From positions 1 to 7,184 of the forward strand of contig DPMS01000254.1 in the NCBI GenBank assembly GCA_003541285.1: a DNA stretch of 7,184 nucleotides, written 5' to 3'. This document shows positions 1-6,663 of the stretch, in pieces. Made by a program: the position numbers and the translations under genes. This DNA is from Actinomycetota bacterium (lineage in GTDB: Bacteria; Actinomycetota; Actinomycetes; Streptosporangiales; Streptosporangiaceae). Numbering within the stretch: the stretch's first letter is position 1; each line of letters opens with the position of its first letter. The notes below the pieces were generated by a model. That model saw only the letters and a program-made list of their open reading frames with translations, was not told where the DNA came from and made no database searches.

Positions 1-1
1 G

Positions 2-340
2 GACCGGGCGGGCCGGGCGGGACGCACCGGCCAGGCCGAGCAGCCCGACATCCGGCAACTCCAGGAGACCGTCGCCCAGCTTGAGCACGCGCTTGCCGTG
101 CGGGTACGGGTCGAACAGGCGATCGGCGTGCTGGCCGAGCGGCACCGGCTGCGGCCCCGGCAGGCCTTCGAACTGCTCAGGTCCGCAGCGCGGGCACGCG
201 GGAAACGCGTGCTGGAGGTCGCAGGCGACGTCGTGGACAGTGCCACCAACCCGCTGCTGCGCATTCCCGAGGAACTCGCCAAGCCGCCGTCCGCCCGCCG
301 CCGGGGCAGGATGTCCCGGCGCCCGGCGGACGACGATTAA
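2..340 (+). CDS. ANTAR-domain regulator, 5'-truncated by window edge
   Basis: The frame is open from the window edge to TAA at 338-340, giving 112 visible codons. A short helical, heptad-like stretch (about 41-100, IRQLQETVAQLEHAL) leads into an ANTAR domain. Recognisable elements are VEQAIGVLAERHRLRPRQAF, then ELLRSAARARG and VLEVAGDVV, matching the three-helix ANTAR pattern (xQAxGxL, A-x-x-LLR-x-A-R, L-x-x-VA). A basic, disordered tail (SARRRGRMSRR) follows. ANTAR proteins bind paired hairpins in nascent RNA and act as antiterminators; this one would be cytoplasmic. A GTG at 98 is in frame but would cut the domain, so the true start is probably upstream of the window. No sensor domain is visible in the part present. 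Family assignment is firm; the target RNA is unknown. Confidence 0.85.
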   Translation, partial: DRAGRAGRTGQAEQPDIRQLQETVAQLEHALAVRVRVEQAIGVLAERHRLRPRQAFELLRSAARARGKRVLEVAGDVVDSATNPLLRIPEELAKPPSARRRGRMSRRPADDD

Positions 341-420
341 GAGTCCCGCGGTCCTGTCACCCGGGGCGCGGAGAATCTGCTTATTGCGGGCCGGCGAATT
401 GCCGCCATATTGCTGAGTCT

Positions 421-447
421 TTGCCACTTACCCATCTTTTCTAATAC
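421..447 (+). promoter_or_regulatory. Weak sigma70-like promoter candidate
   Basis: TTGCCA (421-426) and TAATAC (442-447) are separated by 15 nt, shorter than the usual 16-18. The -10 lacks the conserved final T. The AT-rich setting upstream of a three-gene co-directional set supports it; the boxes themselves are weak. Confidence 0.25.
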
Positions 448-582
448 TGAGCTTTCCTTCTGGCATGACAGGATTCATACCAGAGGGGAGTTTCATCGTT
501 TCCTGCCCCGCTTTTGCGGCCGACCGCCGCGCGGGCAGGCGGCGCGGGGCGGTGGCCCGGCGGGACCAGCCGGGCGGGGGGC

Positions 583-587
583 GGGGG
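583..587 (+). promoter_or_regulatory. Ribosome binding site of membrane-protein gene
   Basis: GGGGG ends 7 nt before the ATG at 595, a suitable Shine-Dalgarno distance. It favours ATG 595 over the in-frame ATG at 604, which would lie 16 nt away. Confidence 0.5.
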
Positions 588-594
588 ATGAATC

Positions 595-2427
595 ATGCGC
601 GCGATGGCGGACCGGGCACTCGCCGCTCTGGCCGCCCGGCCATTCGCCCGTCACCTGGCCCTGCTGCTCGGCTACCTCGGTGCCGGAATCGCCGTGACCT
701 GGCCCCGGGCCACCTACCTGGCCGGCCGGCTGCCGGACACCATCGACCAGAGCAGCTACGTCTGGGGCCTGTGGTGGGTCGCACACCAGATAGCCCACCT
801 GGGCAACCCTTGGTTCACCGATCACCTGGGCGCACCAGCCGGGGTCGCGCTCGGGTTCGACACCCTGATGCCGCTGGTGGGAGCGGTCATGGCCCCGGTG
901 ACCCTGCTGTTCGGCCCGAGCGCCTCCTACAACCTGCTCGCCATGGTGCTGCCCGGCCTGCTGTGCTATGTCATGTACCGCGCCGCGCGGCTGTGGCTCT
1001 CCAGCGAGGTCCCGGCCATCGTGGCCGGCGCGCTGTACGGCCTGGCGACCATGCTCACCTGGCAGGACTGGTATCACCAGAACCTGGCTGCCGGGGCGCT
1101 GTTCCTCCCGCTCACGCTGGAGGCGGCGGTGCGGCTGATCCGGCAGCCAGGCCGCCGCCAGGCGGCCGTCCTGGGGCTGGTCCTGGGCGCATCGGTGCTG
1201 GTCAACCAGGAATCGGCGATCATGGCCGCGGTGCTGGCCGCCGGGGTCCTGCTCCCCTGGCTGGTGCGGCGCCCGGTGCTGGCCAAACTGCGCCGGGCAG
1301 CACCGGCGGCCGCGGTCACGGTCCTGGCCGCCAGCCCGCAGCTCGCCGCCATGGCCGGGCAGGCGCTCACCGGCGGGGCGGCCATCAGCCCGCGGGTGCT
1401 GGCCCACTGGGACGCCGTGTACGGGGCACCGCTCACCACGTTGTTCGCACCCTCGCCACGGGTCAGCGCCGCCGGGCTGACGGCCATCTCATCGGTCTTC
1501 TTCTATGCCCACCCGCGCGAGGGGATCCCGACCTTCGGCGTGGTGCTGTCCGCACTGGCCGTGCTCGGGCTGGTGGTGGCCTGGCACCGGCCCAGCGCCC
1601 GGCTGCTCGCCTTGGCGTGGGGCGCCTCGGCCGCACTCGCGCTCGGCCCGGTACTGGCCATCGGGGGGCACCGCTTCATACCCCTGGCGGCTGGCTGGCA
1701 TGGCGTCCGGATGTCCGCTGTCCTGCCCTACACGTGGTTCGTTCACATCCCCGGGCTGGCCGCCTTCCGGGAAGCGGACCGCCTCGCGCTGATCGGGCTC
1801 GTCCCCGCCGCCTTGCTGGCCGGGAGCGCAGTCGCGTGGCTGGGCGCCCGGGCCCGGCCGCTGCTGATCGCGGCCCTCGCCGCCGCGGCGCTGGAAGCCG
1901 GTTATGCGGGCAATCCCCAGGTGGGCATCATCCCCACCACGATGCCTGCGCTGGACAGCCCGATCGCCGCTGATCGCTCTGGCTCACTGGTGGTGGACGT
2001 GCCCTTCGGCCTGCGGGGCGGGGTGGCGCCCTATGGCAGGCGTATCTCCTACCGGGCGCTGGTGCTGGCGACCGCCGACGGCCATCCGCGTGCCAGTTCC
2101 TACACGTCCTGGGTCCCGGCTTCCACCGTCGCCGCGATCGCCCGGCACCCCTTCTACCGCCGCCTGAACGCCGCGGAAAGCGGCCAGGGCAGCAGCCCCA
2201 CGCAACTGCGGCTGGCGCGCCAGGACCTGCGCCGGATGCGGGTGGGCTGGGCAATGGTATGGAAAGCCGCCCCTGCCATCCTGGCTTACCTGCGCGGCAC
2301 GGGCTTCCGCTTCCGTTACCGTGCCTACGGCGTGCTGGTATTTCGCCGGTTAATTCTGGTATTTCGCCGGTTAAGAAGAATGTGTGACCGTTTCCGGCGG
2401 CCGGCTGGGGCGCTTTCGGTCATGTGA
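595..2427 (+). CDS. Polytopic membrane protein, GT-C glycosyltransferase-like, function unknown
   Basis: A 610-residue protein with about 11-14 hydrophobic segments spread over residues 19-436, followed by a more soluble C-terminal part (about 460-575). The layout matches a family of uncharacterised actinobacterial membrane proteins resembling GT-C glycosyltransferases. It has a first helix, then a long outer loop with acidic residues (LPDTIDQSSYVWGLWW, D48 and D51), a P-x-G segment (APAGVALGFDTLMP), FGPSASYNLL, and a late PGLAAFREADRLALIG segment. Members of GT-C families use lipid-phosphate sugars and often have catalytic acidic residues in the first outer loop; whether D48/D51 do so here is inference. 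The end is odd: residues 579-592 contain a seven-residue repeat (LVFRRLI-LVFRRLR) from a 21-bp tandem duplication, followed by an AT-rich tail with rare codons (two TTA, AGA-AGA). It lies 41 nt upstream of cphB and could share a transcript. A role in cyanophycin metabolism is unproven. Confidence 0.8.
   Translation: MRAMADRALAALAARPFARHLALLLGYLGAGIAVTWPRATYLAGRLPDTIDQSSYVWGLWWVAHQIAHLGNPWFTDHLGAPAGVALGFDTLMPLVGAVMAPVTLLFGPSASYNLLAMVLPGLLCYVMYRAARLWLSSEVPAIVAGALYGLATMLTWQDWYHQNLAAGALFLPLTLEAAVRLIRQPGRRQAAVLGLVLGASVLVNQESAIMAAVLAAGVLLPWLVRRPVLAKLRRAAPAAAVTVLAASPQLAAMAGQALTGGAAISPRVLAHWDAVYGAPLTTLFAPSPRVSAAGLTAISSVFFYAHPREGIPTFGVVLSALAVLGLVVAWHRPSARLLALAWGASAALALGPVLAIGGHRFIPLAAGWHGVRMSAVLPYTWFVHIPGLAAFREADRLALIGLVPAALLAGSAVAWLGARARPLLIAALAAAALEAGYAGNPQVGIIPTTMPALDSPIAADRSGSLVVDVPFGLRGGVAPYGRRISYRALVLATADGHPRASSYTSWVPASTVAAIARHPFYRRLNAAESGQGSSPTQLRLARQDLRRMRVGWAMVWKAAPAILAYLRGTGFRFRYRAYGVLVFRRLILVFRRLRRMCDRFRRPAGALSVM
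2335..2376 (+). repeat. 21-bp tandem duplication inside membrane-protein gene
   Basis: CTGGTATTTCGCCGGTTAA occurs at 2335-2353 and again at 2356-2374, a period of 21 nt. The units 2335-2355 and 2356-2376 differ only at the last two bases. The period is seven codons, so the frame is kept and LVFRRL is repeated. Each unit carries one TTA leucine codon (2350-2352 and 2371-2373). Confidence 0.95.
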
Positions 2428-2441
2428 ACGTTTGGTTCACA
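2423..2441. promoter_or_regulatory. 19-bp palindrome, operator candidate before cphB
   Basis: TGTGAAC-GTTTG-GTTCACA has perfect 7-bp arms around a 5-nt centre. It overlaps the TGA stop of the membrane-protein gene and ends 27 nt before the cphB GTG. The position suits an operator controlling cphBA. The arms are too short and the stem too weak for a convincing terminator, and no T-run follows. GTTCAC recurs at 3296-3301 in the short cphB-cphA gap, without a matching left arm. The binding protein cannot be named. Confidence 0.35.
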
Positions 2442-2468
2442 AGAGGCTACGTTGGGTAACAACGCACC

Positions 2469-3293
2469 GTGGACGGACATGCGGATGACGCTGTTCCGCT
2501 AGGCCGCCTGCTGATCATCGGCGGCGGCGAGGACCGGTGCTGCGGAGCCGGCCTGCTGGAGCGGTTCGTGGAACTCGCCGGCAGCGACCGGGCCCGGATC
2601 ACGCTGGTCACGACGGCCACCGGCATCCCCGATGAGGTGCACGCGGAGTACGAGCGGGTCTTCCGCAAGCTCGGCGTGGAACGCACCAGGGAACTGCGGC
2701 TGCGGGGCCGGGCGGACGCGGACGGCGATCACGCGGAAGCCATCCTGCGTGAGGCCACCGGCGTCTTCTTCAGCGGCGGCGACCAGTCGCGGATCCGCGC
2801 CCTGGTCGGCTCCCGCACCAACGACGTCCTGCGCCAGCGGCTCGATGACGGGCTGGTGGTGGCGGGCACCAGTGCCGGCGCCACCGCACTCGGCCGGACC
2901 ATGATCCTCGGCGGGGAGGGCTCGGAGGTCTCGGCCGCGACCGTCCGCACCGGGCCAGGTCTTGGCCTGCTCCCCAAGGTGCTCATCGACATGCACTTTG
3001 CCGAGCGCGGGCGGCTGCCCCGGCTGCTGAGCGCGGTCGCGCTCGAGCCCGATCACGTCGGGGTGGGCATCGACGAGAACACCGCGATCCTCGTTACTGG
3101 AAGTCATTTCGAAGTGCTGGGATCGGGGGTTGTCACGGTGGTGGACGCGGAACGTTCGACAGTCGTGCACCCGGCCGGCGACTACGACCCGATCACCCTT
3201 TTCGACGTGCGCCTGCACCTGATGCCCGCCGGATGTGTTTTCGACATCAGCGGGCGGGAGCCGACGATCGGCCCCGCGCATACCCGGTACTGA
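2469..3293 (+). CDS. cphB: Cyanophycinase (peptidase family S51)
   Basis: A 274-residue serine exopeptidase that degrades cyanophycin to beta-Asp-Arg dipeptides in the cytoplasm; no signal peptide is present. Visible family motifs in order are LLIIGGGED (14-22), FFSGGDQ (100-106), the nucleophile elbow GTSAGA with Ser135, DMHFAERGRLPRLL with His176 and Arg180/182/185, and GIDENTA with Glu203. The Ser-His-Glu spacing (41 and 27 residues) closely matches the characterised Synechocystis enzyme (Ser132, His174, Glu201). The residue before the catalytic His is Met175, where I recall Gln in the family. Length is normal. The GTG start is the only one between an in-frame TAA at 2457 and the first conserved strand. 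No clear Shine-Dalgarno precedes it, so it may be translated leaderless or by coupling. cphA follows after 30 nt, the usual partner. Confidence 0.93.
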   Translation: MDGHADDAVPLGRLLIIGGGEDRCCGAGLLERFVELAGSDRARITLVTTATGIPDEVHAEYERVFRKLGVERTRELRLRGRADADGDHAEAILREATGVFFSGGDQSRIRALVGSRTNDVLRQRLDDGLVVAGTSAGATALGRTMILGGEGSEVSAATVRTGPGLGLLPKVLIDMHFAERGRLPRLLSAVALEPDHVGVGIDENTAILVTGSHFEVLGSGVVTVVDAERSTVVHPAGDYDPITLFDVRLHLMPAGCVFDISGREPTIGPAHTRY

Positions 3294-3314
3294 CCGTTCA
3301 CTAACCACGCCTAT

Positions 3315-3318
3315 GGAG
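3315..3318 (+). promoter_or_regulatory. Ribosome binding site of cphA
   Basis: GGAG lies 5 nt before the GTG at 3324. The nearby ATG at 3313 is in another frame, so GTG 3324 is the start that yields the normal CphA N-terminus (MRLIDLRRLSGPN). Confidence 0.6.
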
Positions 3319-3323
3319 CAGAC

Positions 3324-6230
3324 GTGCGGCTCATCGACCTGCGCCGCCTCAGCGGCCCGAACATCTACACGTCCCGGCCCGTCACCGTCGCCCGGCTCGA
3401 GCTCGACGAGCTGACCGGCCAGGAGACCACCTCGTACGCGGGCTTCGCCGGGCGCCTGCTCGCCCTGCTGCCCGGGCTGGCCGACCACCACTGCGCGGCC
3501 GGCCGGCCCGGGGGGTTCTGCGACGCCATGGCACGAGGGACCTATTTCGGGCACGTCACCGAGCACGCGGCGCTGGAACTGTCCGGCCTGGTGGGCAGGG
3601 AGGTGTATTTCGGGCGCACCGAGTGGGCCGGCGCCGACGGCCGTTACGACGTGGTGATGGCCTGCCCGCGCGATGAGCCCGCCGATTCGCCGATCCCCCG
3701 TGAACTGCTCATCCTCGCCATCCGCCTGGTCCACGACGTCATCGCCGAGCGCACGCCCAGGCTCGACACCCCGCTCCAGTCGATCTCACACGCGGTGGAG
3801 GAATCCCGTCTGGGCGTGAGCACGGCCGCACTCGCTGCGGCTGCCCGCGCGCGGGACATCCCGGTCCGGCGGGTGGGCAGCCTGAGCATCCTGAGGCTCG
3901 GCTATGGCTGCCACCGGCGGCTGGTGTGGGCCGCGCTCACCGAGCAGACATCTGCGGTCGGCGTGGACATCGCCTGCGACAAGCTCCTCGCCAAGCAGGT
4001 CCTCGCCGCGGCTGGGGTGCCGGTGCCGGAGGGGAGGATCGCCCGCAGCGCGGCGGAGGCAGCCGATGCTGTCACCCGGCTCGGCCCGCCGGTGGTGGTC
4101 AAGCCGCGCGCCGGCAATCACGGCGGCGGCGTCACCGTCGGGATCGGCTCCGGCGCGCAGGCCGCTGAGGCTTACCGCCGGGCCAGCACGGACGGCCGTG
4201 AGGTCATCGTGGAGAAATACATGCCCGGCCTCGACTACCGGATACTGGTCGTGGACGGCCGCGTCGTGGCCGCCGCCCGGCTGCGGCCCGCCGCGGTGAT
4301 CGGCGACGGCATCCACGACATCGCGGCGCTGGTCGCAATCGCGAACGCTGACCCCCGCCGGGGCGACGGGCACGCCCGGCCGCTCACCCGGATCGTGCTC
4401 GACAGCCAGGCGCTCGGTCATCTGGCCGCCCAGGGCCTGCACCCCGGCTCAATGCCAGGCCCGGGCACGGTCGTCACCTTGCGGCGTAACGCCAACCTGT
4501 CCACCGGCGGGACCAGCACGGATGTCACCGATCTGGTCCATCCCGAGGTCGCGGCCATGTGCTGCCGGGCGGCCGCCGCAGCCGGGCTGGACGTGTGCGG
4601 GATCGACGTGCGGCTGACCGACATCGCCGAGCCACTGTTCGCCGGGCAGGCAGGCCCGGCCGGGGCCGTGATCGAACTCAATGCCTCACCCGGCCTGCGG
4701 ATGCACCTCGCGCCGAGCGCCGGCCGTCCCCGGGATGTCGCCGGGGCGATCATCGACCGGCTGTACCCGCCCGGCGCCCAGGCCCGGGTCCCGGTGGTAT
4801 CGGTGACCGGCACGAACGGGAAGACGACCACCGTCCGCATGATCGGCCATATCCTCGGCCAGGCCGGCCTGCATGTGGGGATGGCCACCACCGACGGTGT
4901 GTACTCCGGCGGCCGGCTCGTGTACGCGGCGGACGCCTCCGGCCCACGGTCGGCGGAGATGGTCCTGGACGACCCCACGGTGGAGGCAGCTGTCCTGGAG
5001 ACCGCGCGCGGGGGGATCATCCGGCGCGGGCTGGGCTATGACAAGGCCGATGTCGCCGTCCTCACCAACATCACCGCCGATCACCTCGGAGACGACGGTG
5101 TCGATGACCTTGACGAGCTGACCGACGTGAAAGCGCTGGTGGCCGAGGAGATCCGGCGCGGCGGCACACTCGTGCTGAACGCCGACGACCCCCGGACCGC
5201 CGTCCTCGCATCCCGGCCGGCGGTGCGGAACCGGCACCCGGTGGTCCGGTATTTCAGCCTGGACGCACGCAATCCGGTCATCCTGGCCCACCGGATCTCC
5301 GGCGGTATCACCTGCGAGCTGCGTGACCGCCAGCTGGTGGAGACCAGAGGCGGGGAGGAAACCGTCCTGCTGCCGGTGGACGAGCTTCCCGGTTCGTTCG
5401 GCGGTGCCGCCGCGCACCTGATCGCGAACGCGCTCGCCGCCATCGCTGCCTGCCGTTCGCTCGGGGTAAGCGCGAAGGACATCAGGCGGGCTCTGGCCAC
5501 CTTCACACCCGAATCCGCCAACCCCGGCCGCGGCAACGTGTACCAGGTGGGCGGCAGCCCGGTCATCGTGGACTACGGTCACAACGCCGCCGCACTGGCC
5601 GCGATGGGCAGGCTCGTGCATAACACCTGGGGTGGTGATCCCGTCGCCGCGATCACCCTGCCCGGGGACCGCCGCGATGACCTGGTCACCGAGACGGCGG
5701 CGAGCATCGCTGCCTGGTTCGGCCGCGTCGTCATCTACGAGGACGCCGACCTGCGCGGTCGTCAGGCCGGCGAGATGGCCAGGCTGATCAGATCGGGACT
5801 GGAACTGCGGCGGCCGGGCATGACGATCGTGCCTGCCGCCGGGCCGGAGGACGCGCTGCGCTGCGCACTCGCCCTGGCTGATCCCTCCGACCCGGTGCTG
5901 CTCCTCTATGAGAAGTTCGGCCCGGTCAAGGACATGCTGGCCAGCTTTGGTGCGACGCCCTGGCAGACCGGCACCGCGATGCCGCCAGACAGCGCGCTGC
6001 CGCCGGCGTTACCGCGCGTGCCCGGCGGCCGTGCCCGGTGCCGGGGAGGACGACGGGGTACCCGACCACGAGCACCCTGGCGCTGGGGGCCTTCTGGTGG
6101 ATGGCCGCGAGCACGGCCGCCACCTTGGGCGCGGTCTGGGAGATCGCCAGCGCCAGCTGGCCGGTTCCGCCCGCCGTGTAGTGGTTCTTGCATGACGACC
6201 CGAACGCACCCGCGCAGCTCACATTGCTGA
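3324..6230 (+). CDS. cphA: Cyanophycin synthetase with abnormal read-through C-terminus
   Basis: CphA polymerises Asp into a backbone and adds Arg to each side chain, using ATP at two sites. The N-terminal domain (about 1-160) has the start motif LRRLSGPN and HVTEH (77-81). The ATP-grasp domain (about 200-470) shows DKLLAK (219-224), VVKPRAGNHGGG with Lys260, EKYMPGLDYRILV (from 297) and IELNASPG (450-457). The Mur-ligase-like domain has the P-loop GTNGKTT (496-502), LETARGGI, DHLG with His587, LNADD and DYGHN (750-754), and ends with LLYEKFGPVKDML (860-872). Both active sites look intact. Known CphA proteins are about 870-900 residues, so the natural end should be near residue 880-890. Here no stop follows: the frame runs to 6230 (968 residues) as a Pro/Arg-rich tail that is antisense to the SGNH-hydrolase remnant. 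The last 85-90 residues therefore look acquired. It lies downstream of cphB in a probable operon, and no terminator is visible after it. Confidence 0.93.
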   Translation: MRLIDLRRLSGPNIYTSRPVTVARLELDELTGQETTSYAGFAGRLLALLPGLADHHCAAGRPGGFCDAMARGTYFGHVTEHAALELSGLVGREVYFGRTEWAGADGRYDVVMACPRDEPADSPIPRELLILAIRLVHDVIAERTPRLDTPLQSISHAVEESRLGVSTAALAAAARARDIPVRRVGSLSILRLGYGCHRRLVWAALTEQTSAVGVDIACDKLLAKQVLAAAGVPVPEGRIARSAAEAADAVTRLGPPVVVKPRAGNHGGGVTVGIGSGAQAAEAYRRASTDGREVIVEKYMPGLDYRILVVDGRVVAAARLRPAAVIGDGIHDIAALVAIANADPRRGDGHARPLTRIVLDSQALGHLAAQGLHPGSMPGPGTVVTLRRNANLSTGGTSTDVTDLVHPEVAAMCCRAAAAAGLDVCGIDVRLTDIAEPLFAGQAGPAGAVIELNASPGLRMHLAPSAGRPRDVAGAIIDRLYPPGAQARVPVVSVTGTNGKTTTVRMIGHILGQAGLHVGMATTDGVYSGGRLVYAADASGPRSAEMVLDDPTVEAAVLETARGGIIRRGLGYDKADVAVLTNITADHLGDDGVDDLDELTDVKALVAEEIRRGGTLVLNADDPRTAVLASRPAVRNRHPVVRYFSLDARNPVILAHRISGGITCELRDRQLVETRGGEETVLLPVDELPGSFGGAAAHLIANALAAIAACRSLGVSAKDIRRALATFTPESANPGRGNVYQVGGSPVIVDYGHNAAALAAMGRLVHNTWGGDPVAAITLPGDRRDDLVTETAASIAAWFGRVVIYEDADLRGRQAGEMARLIRSGLELRRPGMTIVPAAGPEDALRCALALADPSDPVLLLYEKFGPVKDMLASFGATPWQTGTAMPPDSALPPALPRVPGGRARCRGGRRGTRPRAPWRWGPSGGWPRARPPPWARSGRSPAPAGRFRPPCSGSCMTTRTHPRSSHC

Positions 6231-6501
6231 ACGAGGCGGCACCGGGTGCGGCGGCCACCAGCGCCGGGTAGTCATGGGTGGAACGCAGGCACCCGGCCGG
6301 GTTCCCGGTCTGGTCCGGGATGAGCGGGCCCGAGGTGTAGGAGTCGCCGAGCGCGACGTAGCTGGGCACGGCGCTGGCGCTGGCCGCGCCGGGCAGGACG
6401 GTGGCCAGCAGCGCAGCGGCCGCGAGGACGGAGAATACCCGCGGGGTGAGATAGCAGTGGTGCGGGCGACGAGCAAGGGCCGTGTGCGGGACGCGGCGCA
6501 T
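5926..6501 (-). pseudogene. Secreted SGNH/GDSL hydrolase remnant
   Basis: The 191-codon frame starts at ATG 6501, with GGGGGAG 7 nt upstream. It has a signal peptide with a long basic n-region, the hydrophobic core VFSVLAAAALLATVL (22-36) and a likely cleavage near ASASA (40-44). Block I follows at GDSYTSG (52-58, nucleophile Ser54). VSCAGA (94-99) then joins directly to FGSSCKNHYTAGGTGQLAL. In intact relatives about 50-65 residues separate these parts and carry the GGND block, so an in-frame internal deletion is likely at about 6205. Homology continues through VLVVGYPVVLPGTGHG (143-158, to about 6028). It is then lost, so the C-terminal Asp/His block is absent. Residues after 158 (to the stop at 5926) are antisense to cphA and not family-like. 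With both the oxyanion block and the catalytic His missing, activity is not expected. The N-terminal 20 residues may come from the upstream fragment rather than the hydrolase. Confidence 0.75.
6005..6016 (+). repeat. Left 12-bp inverted repeat
   Basis: GGCGTTACCGCG, an exact inverted match to 6989-7000. The next base differs on each side, so the repeat is exactly 12 bp. It falls where the cphA and SGNH-remnant sequences meet. Confidence 0.85.
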
Positions 6502-6502
6502 A

Positions 6503-6517
6503 GCGGGGCTCCCCCGC
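6503..6517 (-). promoter_or_regulatory. Ribosome binding site inside a small hairpin
   Basis: On the minus strand GGGGGAG (6515-6509) precedes ATG 6501 by 7 nt. It lies within GCGGGG-GAG-CCCCGC (6517-6503), a 6-bp perfect stem with a 3-nt loop that would cover the ribosome site. As the gene is a remnant, the hairpin may have no present role. Confidence 0.4.
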
Positions 6518-6606
6518 AACCACTGCGCCAGCAAACCCGACCCCAGCGACCAGGGTGATGGGGCGGCAGCCACCAGCACCGCCACAAACAGGGCCAGCAG
6601 TAACAG

Positions 6607-6614
6607 CCGGCCGG
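6607..6614. repeat. 4-bp tandem duplication (CCGG)2 causing a frameshift
   Basis: Two adjacent CCGG copies. Deleting one restores a continuous minus-strand frame from VLRR into a hydrophobic helix LLLLALFVAVLV. Confidence 0.55.
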
Positions 6615-6663
6615 CGCAGCACGGCTACCGCGATACGGAACTTGATGTAAGCCCAGAAGATGC

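Larger units (their letters stand above)
341..594. other. Intergenic region with AT-rich patch
   Basis: There are 254 nt between the ANTAR gene and the membrane-protein gene. The stretch from about 405 to 500 is clearly AT-richer than its surroundings, while 505-590 is extremely G-rich. I see no strong intrinsic terminator after the ANTAR stop and no RNA gene. The AT-rich patch is the natural site for a promoter of the downstream genes. Confidence 0.6.

Noticed and set aside
505..590. Intrinsic terminator after the ANTAR gene
   Set aside because: The G/C-rich stretch has only imperfect stems and no T-run, and lies far from the stop at 340.
465..1973. Long plus-strand open frame (502 codons) overlapping the membrane-protein gene
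   Set aside because: It is a Pro/Arg/Gly-rich shadow frame typical of GC-rich DNA; the 595-2427 frame has membrane helices and family motifs.
2423..2441. CRP/GlxR-type site (TGTGA...TCACA)
   Set aside because: The half-sites match but are separated by 9 nt instead of the 6 expected, so a standard CRP-family site is not supported.
2457..2471. Leaderless cphB transcript using TAACAA (2457-2462) as a -10 box
   Set aside because: The distance to GTG 2469 would fit, but the box lacks the final T and the nearest -35-like TTGGTT (2432-2437) is 19 nt away.
2499..3734. 411-codon minus-strand frame opposite cphB and the cphA start
   Set aside because: Low-complexity antisense frame across two well-identified genes; no motifs.
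4686..5621. 311-codon minus-strand frame opposite cphA
   Set aside because: Antisense shadow of the Mur-ligase-like domain, with no family features.
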